NCBI RefSeq assembly: GCF_017406825.1
Contig: NZ_JAFQXT010000051.1
Location: forward strand, 1 to 64,000
Length of the DNA: 64,000 nucleotides
Origin: Methanobrevibacter sp.
Lineage (GTDB): Archaea > Methanobacteriota > Methanobacteria > Methanobacteriales > Methanobacteriaceae
Reading direction: 5' to 3'
How positions within the stretch are numbered: the stretch's first letter is position 1; each line of letters starts with the position of its first letter. Shown piece after piece: positions 28,885 to 37,771 of this stretch. The notes under the pieces were generated by a model that was not told where the DNA came from, searched no databases, and was given only the letters and a program-made list of their open reading frames with translations. The position numbers were made by a program, and so were the translations under genes.

Positions 28885-28932
28885 AACAATTAAAACTCTT
28901 TTACTATACGCTCTTTGATTAGATTATTTAAA

Positions 28933-29679
28933 CTATGGATTGCACCGCTTGCAGGGCACGTATCCCTGATTTATCGCATCATCCCTATTTGAAAAGAAAA
29001 CCTTATTTCCTTCAGACATGTCGCTGACGCTTGGACATGATGCCACATGGAACTTGCCGCTGTTCGCATTTCCGACATAGTTTGCTGAATCTGATGAGCT
29101 TGTGGATTGGGAACTTGTTGGTGTTTTGGCGGTTGATGATGAGCTGTGATAATGGGATACTGGAGTATTGTCATTTGCCCAGTCAAAAGGATAGAATTCG
29201 CTTGGAGGCATATACATTATCTCAGCAAGGCCTTCCTTTAAAAGCATTTCGTTGACATTTCTGCCGTTGACGATAAGAACGCCCAGGGTTCTGCCGTACT
29301 TGTCTGAATGTTTTCGGTCATCAATGTCTATGCCCACTTTTTTATTTAAACACAGCTTCTGAACGAAATTTTTGGAAACAATATATCCTTCAACTCCTCT
29401 TTCGGGAGTGTTTACTCCCACCAAACGTATCTTGTCACCATTATCCAGGTAAACGGTATCTCCGTCAACCACCTGAACACAAATGCCGCTTTCTTCCACA
29501 TGACAGTCAGTTCTGTTGTATTTGCTCAATATGTCTGATGCGGACAGGTCATAGTATTTTGAACTTGGTATATTGTGTGAAAAGCCGGTACCTGTGTATG
29601 CGCTTGCTATTGAGAGGGCTCCTACAGCAATAATTAAAATGATCAGTAGGAAAATGATATGCTTTTTTGATAGTTCCAT
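28933..29679 (-). CDS. Exported staphylococcal-type nuclease with C-terminal cysteine module
   Basis: A 248-residue thermonuclease (SNase) family protein. Residues 7-30 form a signal anchor (IIFLLIILIIAVGALSIASA). Residues 65-160 are the nuclease: DGDTVYLDNGDKIRLVGVN with the catalytic Arg, then TPERG, and KYGRTLGVLIVNGRNVNEML. A Ser/Thr-rich linker follows, then a 50-residue tail with ASCPSV and VPCKRCNP, resembling the zinc-binding end of Ada-type proteins seen in some secreted nucleases. I start at the ATG at 29679, 8 bases from GGAG; a GTG at 29688 overlaps that site. It would cut extracellular nucleic acid. Confidence 0.85.
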   Translation of the reverse strand: MELSKKHIIFLLIILIIAVGALSIASAYTGTGFSHNIPSSKYYDLSASDILSKYNRTDCHVEESGICVQVVDGDTVYLDNGDKIRLVGVNTPERGVEGYIVSKNFVQKLCLNKKVGIDIDDRKHSDKYGRTLGVLIVNGRNVNEMLLKEGLAEIMYMPPSEFYPFDWANDNTPVSHYHSSSSTAKTPTSSQSTSSSDSANYVGNANSGKFHVASCPSVSDMSEGNKVFFSNRDDAINQGYVPCKRCNP

Positions 29680-29803
29680 AGTTTTCACTCCACATTATAT
29701 TGTTATAATTTTGTGTTAATATAATTTTCTAAATCAAATAAATAATTATTTTATAGTATGACATCAAATATATATAATATTAAAAATTCTTATTGGAGAT
29801 TGT

Positions 29804-31345
29804 ATGTTAATTAAAATTAATGGAGAAGAGGTAGATGTGGCAGATGCTTCAACAATCCAGGATGTGATTGGTGAAACTAACGCCCCTTATACTCCAGGAA
29901 GTATTATTTGCTTAATAAAAGGTAAAAAAGAATTGGAAAAGAACATTAGCAAGTATAAAATTAAAACAAACAAGGGTTCAATAATTATTCAATTAGACGA
30001 GTCCGATGAGGCAAGGCCTCTAGTAGACGTGTGGAAAAATCAGTATGAGGATTTTGTTGATTTGGATGTCAGATGGTCGACTTCAACAGAGGTTGCCGTG
30101 GGTCCTATTGTAACTGATTTGGAACCTACTTCCGATGAATTTAAATATTTTGAAGGAGATGTTGTTTTAAGTTTATCTAGTTTTAGTAATGAGTCTACTC
30201 ATTTAATAATGCTTAAAGAGAATACTACGAATATCTATAGTGTGCCTCCATTCAATAAAGGTATTTTCGCCCGAATTATCGGGGGTAAGAAAACATTGGA
30301 TAATTTGACAGATGATGATAAGATTACAGGCATAGAGCCTATCATCGAAAGAAGCACATCAACCGACATCGTTTCCGTTTCAGATTTAAGCACTGTTTTA
30401 GAAGAGGGAAATGAACTGTACACTTATATCTCTTTTGATATCGATGAGGATTCCCCAACATGTGTAGAGCATTTATTTTCAATTATCAAAGACGGTAGAA
30501 TTAAAGTCTCATATGACAGCGAATCATTCATTGGTTTTTATGACCTTGCAGGCATCGATAAACCTAAAGAGAACACCACTCAAAGAACCCGTGGAACAAT
30601 CACGGTTAGGAATACTGGTGTAGGTGTGGGAAAGGTATACATTTATCGTGAAAACAGGGTTTTAACTCCAAATCACACAACTGTCGGCAAGATCGTAAAC
30701 GGTATGGAAATCATTGATGTTGCAAAGGAAAATGAATTCATCACCGTTAAGGCAGAACAGCAAAGGTTGATGTTGTTGAATAAAACACAAAAAGAGGCCA
30801 CTGAATTGTTATCACAGGCCGGTGTTGAACACATGATAGACGGATTGGTTGATGATGATGCGATTATCGTCGAGCAAACCCCGTTGCATACAATTGATAT
30901 TCAAAAAGAAGGCCAGGTAATTACAAAAGCAATCAAAAAAGAGGATTTATGCACAATCAAATTTGTGGATAACGCTCCAAGATCAGTAAGATACTTTAAA
31001 TATATTTCTGGGCTTTTGGAAAATCCAATAGGAAAAATCAAAGTTCACTTTGCAGTGCCGGGAATGCACATTGTTATCTTCGAGGGAGATAAGAAAATTG
31101 CCAAAGGTTTGATACCTGAAAACACCCCGGTTGAAAAAGTTATAAGAGGTCAAATTGGAATAACAAACATGGCTTCAAAGAGTGCAGGTCTAATCGGCAT
31201 CAGGTTTGAGGATAATTATGATTTCGGTCCGACTGCAGAAAGCTTTGATGCTACAAATATAATTGGAGACATTACATCTGATTATGATCATCTAGAAGAA
31301 TTAAAAGAGGGAGTTGAAGTTTATGTCACAGAATCTGACCATTAG
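29804..31345 (+). CDS. mmp3: Methanogenesis marker protein 3
   Basis: A 513-residue protein of the UPF0288/methanogenesis marker 3 family, unique to methanogens and related MCR-bearing archaea. The N-terminus looks like a ubiquitin-type beta-grasp (MLIKINGEEVDVADAST), and the middle includes a cyclophilin-like barrel (RGTITVRNTGVGVGKVYIY). It is reported as part of the ATP-dependent complex that reductively activates methyl-coenzyme M reductase. GGAG precedes the ATG, and a TATA-like AATATATATAAT lies about 30 bases upstream. It leads the cluster mmp3-mmp6-mmp5-mmp15-mmp17. Confidence 0.9.
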   Translation: MLIKINGEEVDVADASTIQDVIGETNAPYTPGSIICLIKGKKELEKNISKYKIKTNKGSIIIQLDESDEARPLVDVWKNQYEDFVDLDVRWSTSTEVAVGPIVTDLEPTSDEFKYFEGDVVLSLSSFSNESTHLIMLKENTTNIYSVPPFNKGIFARIIGGKKTLDNLTDDDKITGIEPIIERSTSTDIVSVSDLSTVLEEGNELYTYISFDIDEDSPTCVEHLFSIIKDGRIKVSYDSESFIGFYDLAGIDKPKENTTQRTRGTITVRNTGVGVGKVYIYRENRVLTPNHTTVGKIVNGMEIIDVAKENEFITVKAEQQRLMLLNKTQKEATELLSQAGVEHMIDGLVDDDAIIVEQTPLHTIDIQKEGQVITKAIKKEDLCTIKFVDNAPRSVRYFKYISGLLENPIGKIKVHFAVPGMHIVIFEGDKKIAKGLIPENTPVEKVIRGQIGITNMASKSAGLIGIRFEDNYDFGPTAESFDATNIIGDITSDYDHLEELKEGVEVYVTESDH

Positions 31346-31793
31346 TCCCGAATTGGGTACAGAAGATTGGGATCCGGATGTAATTACTCGTATGATTTTT
31401 ATCGGACCGGGAGCTCATGTAAGCGAACAGGAAATCGTAACCGCATTCCACATGCTTGATTTGCCGTTAACAATCAAAAATACATGTTACGGGTCCATGA
31501 TTAGTGGAAAAAGTGAAGATGTCTATAAAGCGATAGAGGAAATCAGAAAACTCGACCCGAACCACATTTTCACAAAGGAAAGAGGATTCGCTCCAGGTGA
31601 TCCTAGACGTTGCAGGGGCCATAGGTTTGGTCCTAGGGAAGGTTTCCATCAGATGGAAAAAGAGTACAGAATACTTGGTTTTGTCGCTAATGCGCTGGAA
31701 GAGCGTAAAGACGTGGAAATTGAAGAGAAAAAACCGGTTGACGTTGATGAATTTAAAAAAATCATGAATGAATGTTTAGATAAGAAAGAATAG
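31323..31793 (+). CDS. mmp6: Methanogenesis marker protein 6
   Basis: A 156-residue protein of the methanogenesis marker 6 family. Conserved stretches are RMIFIGPGAHVSEQEIV, KNTCYGSMISGKSEDVY and FAPGDPRRCRGHRFGPREGF. The start at 31323 is favoured by GAGGGA upstream; a TTG at 31314 is also in frame. It overlaps mmp3 by 23 bases, so translation is coupled. The role is tied to MCR activation by gene context and by membership in the marker set. Confidence 0.88.
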   Translation: MSQNLTISPELGTEDWDPDVITRMIFIGPGAHVSEQEIVTAFHMLDLPLTIKNTCYGSMISGKSEDVYKAIEEIRKLDPNHIFTKERGFAPGDPRRCRGHRFGPREGFHQMEKEYRILGFVANALEERKDVEIEEKKPVDVDEFKKIMNECLDKKE

Positions 31794-31802
31794 GTGAAAA
31801 AC

Positions 31803-32261
31803 ATGGTGAAAATAGCTGTTTATCCTCCAAACTCATTAATCTTAGCAGATTTAATTGAAAGAAAAGGTCATACTCCTTTAGTTTTACAAAAACAAATTAG
31901 GCAAAAAATCAAAGACCCGGAGATTGATTCTCCGCCGATGAACATTACGGAAGACGACCCAATCAAAGGTCTAAAATATGCGGCAATCGAAGTTCCTTCC
32001 GGTGTTCGGGGCAGAATGGCAATTATAGGGCCACTTATAGATGAAGCGGAAGCCGCAATTGTCGTTGACAATGCGCCATACGGTTTTGGTTGCATAGGTT
32101 GTGCTAGAACTAATGAGCTGTCAATATTCTTACTTAGAAACAAGGACATTCCTGTTTTGGAACTGACTTATCCTACAAATCAGGACGAAACCTATTTCAT
32201 GGTAAATAGCGTCAATGACTTTATAGACTCACTTGAAGAAACTGATAAGGGGGAAGAATAA
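31803..32261 (+). CDS. mmp5: Methanogenesis marker protein 5
   Basis: A 152-residue protein of the marker 5 family. The N-terminus [20 protein letters not shown] and the segment [18 protein letters not shown], with a C-x2-C pair, are characteristic. GGTGAA just upstream fixes the ATG at 31803; a GTG at 31794 lies inside that site. It falls between mmp6 and mmp15 in the same operon. The two cysteines may help bind an iron-sulfur cluster or participate in redox chemistry, but this is inferred. Confidence 0.88.
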   Translation: MVKIAVYPPNSLILADLIERKGHTPLVLQKQIRQKIKDPEIDSPPMNITEDDPIKGLKYAAIEVPSGVRGRMAIIGPLIDEAEAAIVVDNAPYGFGCIGCARTNELSIFLLRNKDIPVLELTYPTNQDETYFMVNSVNDFIDSLEETDKGEE

Positions 32262-32262
32262 T

Positions 32263-33504
32263 ATGGTTAAAATTGCATTAGTTTCATGCGGAACAGAATA
32301 CAGTGGAATTCAAAAAGAGATTGAAAAGGCGGCAAACAAGTTTGGTGCCGAAATTGTTCTTCCTGAAATTGATTTGGATTACATTGATGAATCTTATGAA
32401 AAATTCGGATTTTCAGCACAGAGTTCAAGTTTAAAACTCATGATTGCAAGGGCAATGGCCATTGTTGAAGGAAGATCCAGACCTGATGCGGTGTTTATCG
32501 CAACCTGTTTCAGATGTGCTGAAGCAGCATTGGTTAGAAATGAGGTAAGAAGATTTATTCAAAATAACACACGCATTCCAGTAGTTACATATTCATTTAC
32601 TGAAAGAACCAAAGCGGATGAATTATTCATTCGTATGGAAGCGTTAGCCACTACTGTAACTCGCAGAAGCATTCTCGCTCGTGAAAAACAGGAAGGCCTT
32701 ACTCTTGGTCTTGACTCAGGTTCAACCACTACAAAAGCGGTTCTTATGGAAAACAACCAGGTCATTGGTACCGGTTGGACTGCAACTAAAGATATTATTG
32801 AATCAGCAAAAACCGCAGCGGCAGAAGCTTTTGAGGGAACCGGTTATAATTGGGATGATGTTGACGGAATTGGAACTACAGGTTACGGCAGATTTACAAT
32901 GGGTCAGGAATTCGGAGCGGAGCTTATCCAGGAGGAGTTGTCTGTTAATGCAAAAGGCGCCGTATATCTTGCGGACTGCCAAAAAGGTGAGGCAACCGTA
33001 TTGGATATAGGTGGTATGGACAACAAGGTAATTACTGTAAACAACGGTATTCCGGATAACTTTACTATGGGAGGTATCTGTGCCGGTGCGTCCGGAAGAT
33101 TCCTTGATATGACTTCCCGTAGGCTGGACGTCGACATTACCGAACTTGGTCCGTTGGCCGTTCAGGGTGACTGGAGAAAAGCAATGCTCAACTCTTACTG
33201 TATAGTATTCGGTATTCAGGACCTTGTTACCACACTTGCTGCCGGAGGTTCAAAGGCTGATGTTGCAGCGGCGGCATGTCACTCCGTATCAGAGCAAGTT
33301 TATGAACAGCAGCTTCAGGAAATTGATATCCGTGAACCGTTAATCCAAGTGGGTGGAACAAGTTTGATTTCAGGTCTTGTTGAAGCGGTAAGCGAAACTT
33401 TAGGTGGAATTGAAGTCATTGTTCCGGAATATTCCCAGCATATCGGTGCTGTAGGAGCAGCTCTTTTGGTATCCGGAATGGGACACAGGCATGACGATAA
33501 ATAG
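32263..33504 (+). CDS. mmp15: Methanogenesis marker protein 15 (BadF/BcrA-type ATPase)
   Basis: A 413-residue member of the ASKHA ATPase family that includes activators of 2-hydroxyacyl-CoA dehydratases. The phosphate loop [17 protein letters not shown] is near residue 150, [11 protein letters not shown] near 205 and [15 protein letters not shown] near 245. [17 protein letters not shown] supplies a bridging-cluster cysteine. The N-terminal 140 residues are specific to marker 15. ATP-gated electron injection is the known function of such activators, which fits reduction of the nickel in F430. GGGGAAG precedes the ATG at 32263. Confidence 0.9.
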   Translation: MVKIALVSCGTEYSGIQKEIEKAANKFGAEIVLPEIDLDYIDESYEKFGFSAQSSSLKLMIARAMAIVEGRSRPDAVFIATCFRCAEAALVRNEVRRFIQNNTRIPVVTYSFTERTKADELFIRMEALATTVTRRSILAREKQEGLTLGLDSGSTTTKAVLMENNQVIGTGWTATKDIIESAKTAAAEAFEGTGYNWDDVDGIGTTGYGRFTMGQEFGAELIQEELSVNAKGAVYLADCQKGEATVLDIGGMDNKVITVNNGIPDNFTMGGICAGASGRFLDMTSRRLDVDITELGPLAVQGDWRKAMLNSYCIVFGIQDLVTTLAAGGSKADVAAAACHSVSEQVYEQQLQEIDIREPLIQVGGTSLISGLVEAVSETLGGIEVIVPEYSQHIGAVGAALLVSGMGHRHDDK

Positions 33505-33523
33505 TTTTTAAAGGGTTGGTTAT

Positions 33524-34084
33524 ATGTTAGTTGAATGCTATGATGAGAGAGGAGCGGAAGTTTATGAAATCATCATAAAACAAATCTTTCAGGATTTGGT
33601 TTTAGGAGCTTCTGTGGATGATTTGAAAGCCTATGTTAATCCTGATGATCCTGTTTTTGTCTTGGCCATTAAAATGAGAAAGACTTCAAACGTCATTAAA
33701 TTTGAGGATGTAGCGAATTTAACTTATGATAAGGCTGGTGATGTTACAACAATATTGATCGATAATGAGAATTACCTTCCGAATATTTTGAAAATCCTAT
33801 GGATGCAGTTTTCAAGGGATGAGATTTATCAGCCAAACAGGTATCAGCTTGAAATCAAGGGTGACCACACTAAACTGGAATCTGTCGTTGTGGATGATCC
33901 TCATTCTAATTTGCAAAGGCGTATTTATGATGCAATCTTCAGGATTTTGCCTGAAGGGTTTAAAAACATTAAGGATTTGTCCACCAAAGACATCATAACT
34001 GTTGTGGCTACTGATGAGTTAATTAAGGACGAATGGATTGAAAAGGCTCATGAATTTATAGATGAATTGAACAGGGGCATGTAG
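33524..34084 (+). CDS. mmp17: Methanogenesis marker protein 17
   Basis: A 186-residue protein of the methanogenesis marker 17 family (DERGAEVYEIIIKQIFQDLV, then NRYQLEIKGDHTKLE). It has no cysteine cluster or membrane segment. Marker 17 was found in purified MCR activation fractions together with marker 3 and the A2 ATPase component. It ends the marker run; a fresh promoter (TTTATATATT at about 34088) starts the next gene, nifB. Confidence 0.85.
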   Translation: MLVECYDERGAEVYEIIIKQIFQDLVLGASVDDLKAYVNPDDPVFVLAIKMRKTSNVIKFEDVANLTYDKAGDVTTILIDNENYLPNILKILWMQFSRDEIYQPNRYQLEIKGDHTKLESVVVDDPHSNLQRRIYDAIFRILPEGFKNIKDLSTKDIITVVATDELIKDEWIEKAHEFIDELNRGM

Positions 34085-34150
34085 AAAGATTTATATATTT
34101 GTTCGTATCAATACAAATTAACAGGAGTTATATTTGAGGAGATTGGTATT

Positions 34151-35017
34151 ATGAATGAACACAACGGTTCAAGATTCGCACATATAACAAAAGCACATCC
34201 ATGCTTTAATGAAAAAATGCATGATAAAGTCGGAAGAGCACATGTGCCGGTTGCACCTAAATGCAATATCTTTTGCAACTTCTGTACAAGAGATATTAAT
34301 AATGAAGAGGACAGACCGGGTGTTGCAGGCTGCATTATGAAACCTGACGATGCAATTGCTCATGTCAATGATGTAACTGCAGAAGGACCTATTTCTGTTG
34401 TCGGTGTAGCGGGGCCTGGAGATTCACTTGCAAATGAGGAGACATTCGAATTCTTTGAAAAATTGGCTGCTGAACAGCCTGACTTAATTAAATGCATGAG
34501 TACAAACGGACTTTTACTTCCAAAATATGCAGACAGATTGGCTGAACTAGGAGTAAACTCCGTTACAGTAACAATCAATGCAATCGATCCGGATATTGCG
34601 GTTGATATCTATTCTTTCATCAAATATGAGGGTAAGATATATAAAGGTTATGAGGCTGTTGAAATTCTAATCAAAAACCAGCTGGACGGTGTTGAAAAAG
34701 CTGCGGCCAATGGTCTGGTGGTTAAGGTCAATTCAGTATTGATTCCTGGATTGAATGATGAACACATCGTTGAAATAGCCAAAGAGGTTAAAAAGCGAGG
34801 CGCAGCATTAATGAACGTATTGCCTTTGATACCTTTGGCCAAAATGAAACATTACTCTCGTCCCGACTGTTCTATGATGGAAAGCGTCAGAGAACAAGTT
34901 GAAGAGATTATACCAGTATTCAGGGCATGTACCCAATGCAGGGCTGACGCTTACGGAATACCGGGTAAGAAAAGCGAAGACCATCATTTAGGAATGACTC
35001 CACAAAGTCATTACTAA
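34151..35017 (+). CDS. nifB: NifB-type radical SAM protein (FeS-carbide cluster synthase)
   Basis: A 288-residue radical SAM protein with the NifB pattern. HPCFNEKMHDKVGRAHVPVA leads into CNIFCNFCTRD, the SAM cluster, and CTQCRADAYGIPG stands near the C-terminus. The NafY-like domain of bacterial NifB is absent, as is usual in methanogens. NifB fuses two Fe4S4 units into the 8Fe-9S-C L-cluster. Nitrogenase genes are not in the window, and the MCR activation complex has been reported to carry L-cluster-like cofactors, so a role in MCR activation is likely. GAGGAGA precedes the ATG, and a TATA box sits about 60 bases upstream. Confidence 0.88.
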   Translation: MNEHNGSRFAHITKAHPCFNEKMHDKVGRAHVPVAPKCNIFCNFCTRDINNEEDRPGVAGCIMKPDDAIAHVNDVTAEGPISVVGVAGPGDSLANEETFEFFEKLAAEQPDLIKCMSTNGLLLPKYADRLAELGVNSVTVTINAIDPDIAVDIYSFIKYEGKIYKGYEAVEILIKNQLDGVEKAAANGLVVKVNSVLIPGLNDEHIVEIAKEVKKRGAALMNVLPLIPLAKMKHYSRPDCSMMESVREQVEEIIPVFRACTQCRADAYGIPGKKSEDHHLGMTPQSHY

Positions 35018-35101
35018 ATCTTTTTTTTTAAATGCAAACCTATAAATTAACTGTTGTAAAGATATTATTGTATATCAAATTAATGTAATAGGTTAGATAA
35101 T

Positions 35102-36022
35102 ATGGTAGAAACTTATGTTTTTGGACATAAAAGTCCGGATAGTGATACAATAACATCAAGTATTGTAATGGCTAATTTAGAAAACGAGTTGGGCAATGCT
35201 GATGCGAAGGCGTACAGATTAGGAAATGTTAATAAGGAAACAGAATTTATCTTGAATTATCTGAATTTGGAAGCACCTGAACTTTTGGAAAGTATTGAAG
35301 ACGGTGCTAATGTAATATTGGTTGACCATAACTCTCCAGCGGAATCCGTTGACAATCTTGAAAATGCCAATATATTAAAAGTTGTTGACCATCATAAATT
35401 GGCATTGGAGACTTCCTATCCTTTATTTTTAAGGTTTGAACCGGTAGGATGCACTGAAACTATATTATGTAAACTATATGAGGAAAACAATGTTGAAATC
35501 ACAAAAGAAATCGCAACATTAATGCTGTCTGCAATCATTTCAGACACTTTACTTTTAAAATCCCCAACCACAACCGAAGATGATAAGTTAGCGGTTGAAA
35601 AACTTGCTGAAATCGCTGAACTCGATGCTGAGGAATATGGTTTGGAAATGCTTAAGGCAGGTACTGATTTGAGCAGTTTCACTATTGACGAGATTTTATC
35701 TTTAGATGCAAAGCAAATCGATTTTAAGGATGTCAAATCAATTGTAAACCAGGTCAACACTGCAGATATCAGTGATGTGATGGCAATGAAAGATGATTTG
35801 GAAGAGGGTATGAATAAAATAATCGAAAAGGAAAATCTTGACCTGTTCATGCTTTTAATCACAGATATTGTAAACAGCAATTCCCAGGTCATCGCATTAG
35901 GAAAAGATGCAGATTTGGTTGAAAAGGCATACGGAGTAATACTGGAAAACAACACCGTATTACTGGAAGGCGTTGTTTCACGTAAAAAACAGGTTGTTCC
36001 TATTATGACTGAAAATGCCTAA
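35102..36022 (+). CDS. ppaC: Manganese-dependent inorganic pyrophosphatase
   Basis: A 306-residue family II pyrophosphatase of the DHH superfamily that hydrolyses the pyrophosphate released by biosynthesis. Metal-site residues are visible in GHKSPDSDTITSS, LVDHNSPAES and VVDHHKL. The C-terminal DHHA2 domain has the substrate-binding VSRKKQVVP at the end. The gene is monocistronic, with a TATA-like TTGTATATC about 30 bases before the likely transcript start. A 20-base palindrome lies immediately after the stop codon. Confidence 0.95.
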   Translation: MVETYVFGHKSPDSDTITSSIVMANLENELGNADAKAYRLGNVNKETEFILNYLNLEAPELLESIEDGANVILVDHNSPAESVDNLENANILKVVDHHKLALETSYPLFLRFEPVGCTETILCKLYEENNVEITKEIATLMLSAIISDTLLLKSPTTTEDDKLAVEKLAEIAELDAEEYGLEMLKAGTDLSSFTIDEILSLDAKQIDFKDVKSIVNQVNTADISDVMAMKDDLEEGMNKIIEKENLDLFMLLITDIVNSNSQVIALGKDADLVEKAYGVILENNTVLLEGVVSRKKQVVPIMTENA

Positions 36023-36025
36023 TTG

Positions 36026-36230
36026 TATTTAGGATATCCTAAATAGATGTTGATTTTAAGTTTTAACATAAATATTTATAAATGATAATTGAAAAAAATA
36101 TTAATTAGATGTATTTTTAATACATCTCTAATCAATCCATTTTGGATATTAAATTAGACGGGAAGCATAATTATAAATACTCTATGCATTTTTGCATAAC
36201 AAAAATTAGGAACTAACATTAATTATGCTT
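36026..36230. repeat. Cluster of inverted repeats between ppaC and mtnA
   Basis: Three structures occupy the gap. A perfect 20-base palindrome is centred at 36035 (TATTTAGGATATCCTAAATA). A hairpin lies at 36107-36127 (AGATGTATT-TTT-AATACATCT). A nested structure spans 36163-36230, where AAGCATAATTA pairs with TAATTATGCTT around an inner ATGCA-TTTT-TGCAT hairpin, followed by TCAATTTTTT. The TATA-like TTATAAATA for mtnA (36171-36179) lies in the left arm. The first may terminate ppaC; the last could control mtnA. Confidence 0.6.
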
Positions 36231-36271
36231 TCAATTTTTTAAACTTATTTTTTTAGATATTGGGTGTTAAT

Positions 36272-37201
36272 ATGAAAACACTTGAATGGGAAGATAATAA
36301 ATTAAAACTCATTGATCAAAGAAAGCTTCCTGATGAATTGACCTACGTGTACTGTGAAAATTATCAGGACGTTATTGTTGCAATAAAAAACATGACCGTG
36401 CGTGGCGCACCGGCTATTGGAGTATCGGCAGCTTTTGGAATGGCACTGGCAGACATTGAGGGTGTTGATTTAACTAAAGCCGCAGAAGAGATAAAGGCTG
36501 CAAGGCCAACTGCTGTTAATCTGTTCTGGGCTGTTGACAGAGTGCTTGAAAGTGAAGACGCACTTGCGGAAGCGCTTAAAATGTATGATGAGGACATGGC
36601 TACAAACAGGGCTATCGGAAAATTCGGCGCTGAAATAATAGATGATGGCGATACAGTTCTAACCCACTGTAATGCAGGAGCTCTTGCATGTGTCGATTAT
36701 GGGACTGCTCTTGGAGTATTCAGGGCCGCGCGAGATGCGGGAAAAAACATCAACGTAATCTGCGATGAGACCCGTCCGAGAGGTCAGGGAGCAAGCTTAA
36801 GTGTTTGGGAAATGCAGCAGGAAAACATTCCGGTGAAATTAATCCCTGATGTGGCTTCTGGATATTTGATGTCTCAAGGAAAAATCGATAAGGTGGTCAT
36901 CGGCGCTGACAGAATCGCCAAAGGCGGCGTAGTCAATAAGGTAGGCTCATTTATGGTGGCGCTTGCAGCAAAATACCATGACATACCATTTTATGTGGCG
37001 GCACCCTACTCTACATTTGACAACGAGATTTCCATTTTTGACACAGTTATTGAAGAGAGGGACGGGGATGAAGTGAGATATTATGGCGGTGCAAGAATCT
37101 GTCCTGAAGGAACTGATGTCATCAATCCGGCTTTCGACATAACACCGAAGGAATTGATCACAGGAATCATTACCGAAAAGGGAATTATTGATCCGATTTA
37201 A
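36272..37201 (+). CDS. mtnA: S-methyl-5-thioribose-1-phosphate isomerase (MtnA family)
   Basis: A 309-residue protein of the MtnA/eIF2B-related aldose-ketose isomerase family. Family motifs are MTVRGAPAIGVSAAFGMAL, THCNAGALACVDYGTALG (catalytic Cys), DETRPRGQGA and VIGADRIAKGGVVNKVGS (catalytic Asp). It isomerises methylthioribose-1-phosphate in methionine salvage; in methanogens the same fold may act on 5-deoxyribose phosphates. GGGTG precedes the ATG at 36272, so I reject the in-frame TTG at 36260. Confidence 0.92.
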   Translation: MKTLEWEDNKLKLIDQRKLPDELTYVYCENYQDVIVAIKNMTVRGAPAIGVSAAFGMALADIEGVDLTKAAEEIKAARPTAVNLFWAVDRVLESEDALAEALKMYDEDMATNRAIGKFGAEIIDDGDTVLTHCNAGALACVDYGTALGVFRAARDAGKNINVICDETRPRGQGASLSVWEMQQENIPVKLIPDVASGYLMSQGKIDKVVIGADRIAKGGVVNKVGSFMVALAAKYHDIPFYVAAPYSTFDNEISIFDTVIEERDGDEVRYYGGARICPEGTDVINPAFDITPKELITGIITEKGIIDPI

Positions 37202-37319
37202 TCAATAATTCTTTCTTTAATTCTTAAATGTTCTTATAATTCTTATTTTTTGATATTACTAATGTCAGTAAGTACTTGCATGCAAAAACCTTTATATGGG
37301 CGATATTTGATATAATTAA

Positions 37320-37604
37320 TTGTACTTATATCGAGTACAAAAAATAACTATTCCCCCCCAGTAAAGTAAGGTAGGATTAACCTATGGAACTTTACTTTTT
37401 TTACAGCTAAAAAACGGAGTTTTAAAACTCAAATTGACAGGCTAGGAATAAGGGTGTGTTCTTAGTCTTGAAAATAGTTAACTCCTCAATTCATGGAGGT
37501 TGAGGATTCTTGCTTCATGGACTGTATGCCCTAATGGGCATGGGATTGCCGTGCTATCTCCTCAGTCCCTGAAGTTCAACTATCCATTTTCTAATCATTT
37601 TTTC
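37320..37604 (+). ncRNA. Candidate structured non-coding RNA, class unknown
   Basis: No reading frame fits, but a strong promoter (AACCTTTATATGGG, TATA at 37292-37298) and dense pairing are present. Stems include TTGTACT/AGTACAA (37320-37340), AGTAAAGT/ACTTTACT (37360-37396, then seven T) and CTAGGAA/TTCTTAG (37442-37465, one G-U). A three-way junction is closed by ATAGTT/AACTAT (37474-37583); its branches are TCCTCAA/TTGAGGA (37483-37506) and CTTCATGGACTG/CAGTCCCTGAAG (37513-37574), the latter enclosing ATGCCC/GGGCAT. A T-run at 37599 ends it. It lacks the RNase P and SRP RNA signatures. Confidence 0.65.
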
Positions 37605-37771
37605 ATTATAAAACTATTTAAAGAATGAAATTTAAAGTATTAAATAACATTTTTATGAATTTCTACATATTTCAATCAAAATAAGGTTATTTGAGTTTCA
37701 TTTTTGATTATGATTTACAATATTTTGTAAAACTAGAGATTTAAAATTGTTAATAATCAATGAGGGATTTT

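Noticed and set aside
34151-35017. MoaA or other generic radical SAM enzyme
   Set aside because: HPC...CNIFCNFC and CTQCRADAYG are specific to NifB.
35416-35955. Minus-strand 179-codon frame
   Set aside because: Ser/Leu-rich antisense shadow of ppaC; the metal motifs of ppaC are on the plus strand.
37320-37604. RNase P RNA
   Set aside because: The conserved GAGGAAAGTC and ACAGAA...GGCTTA elements are missing.
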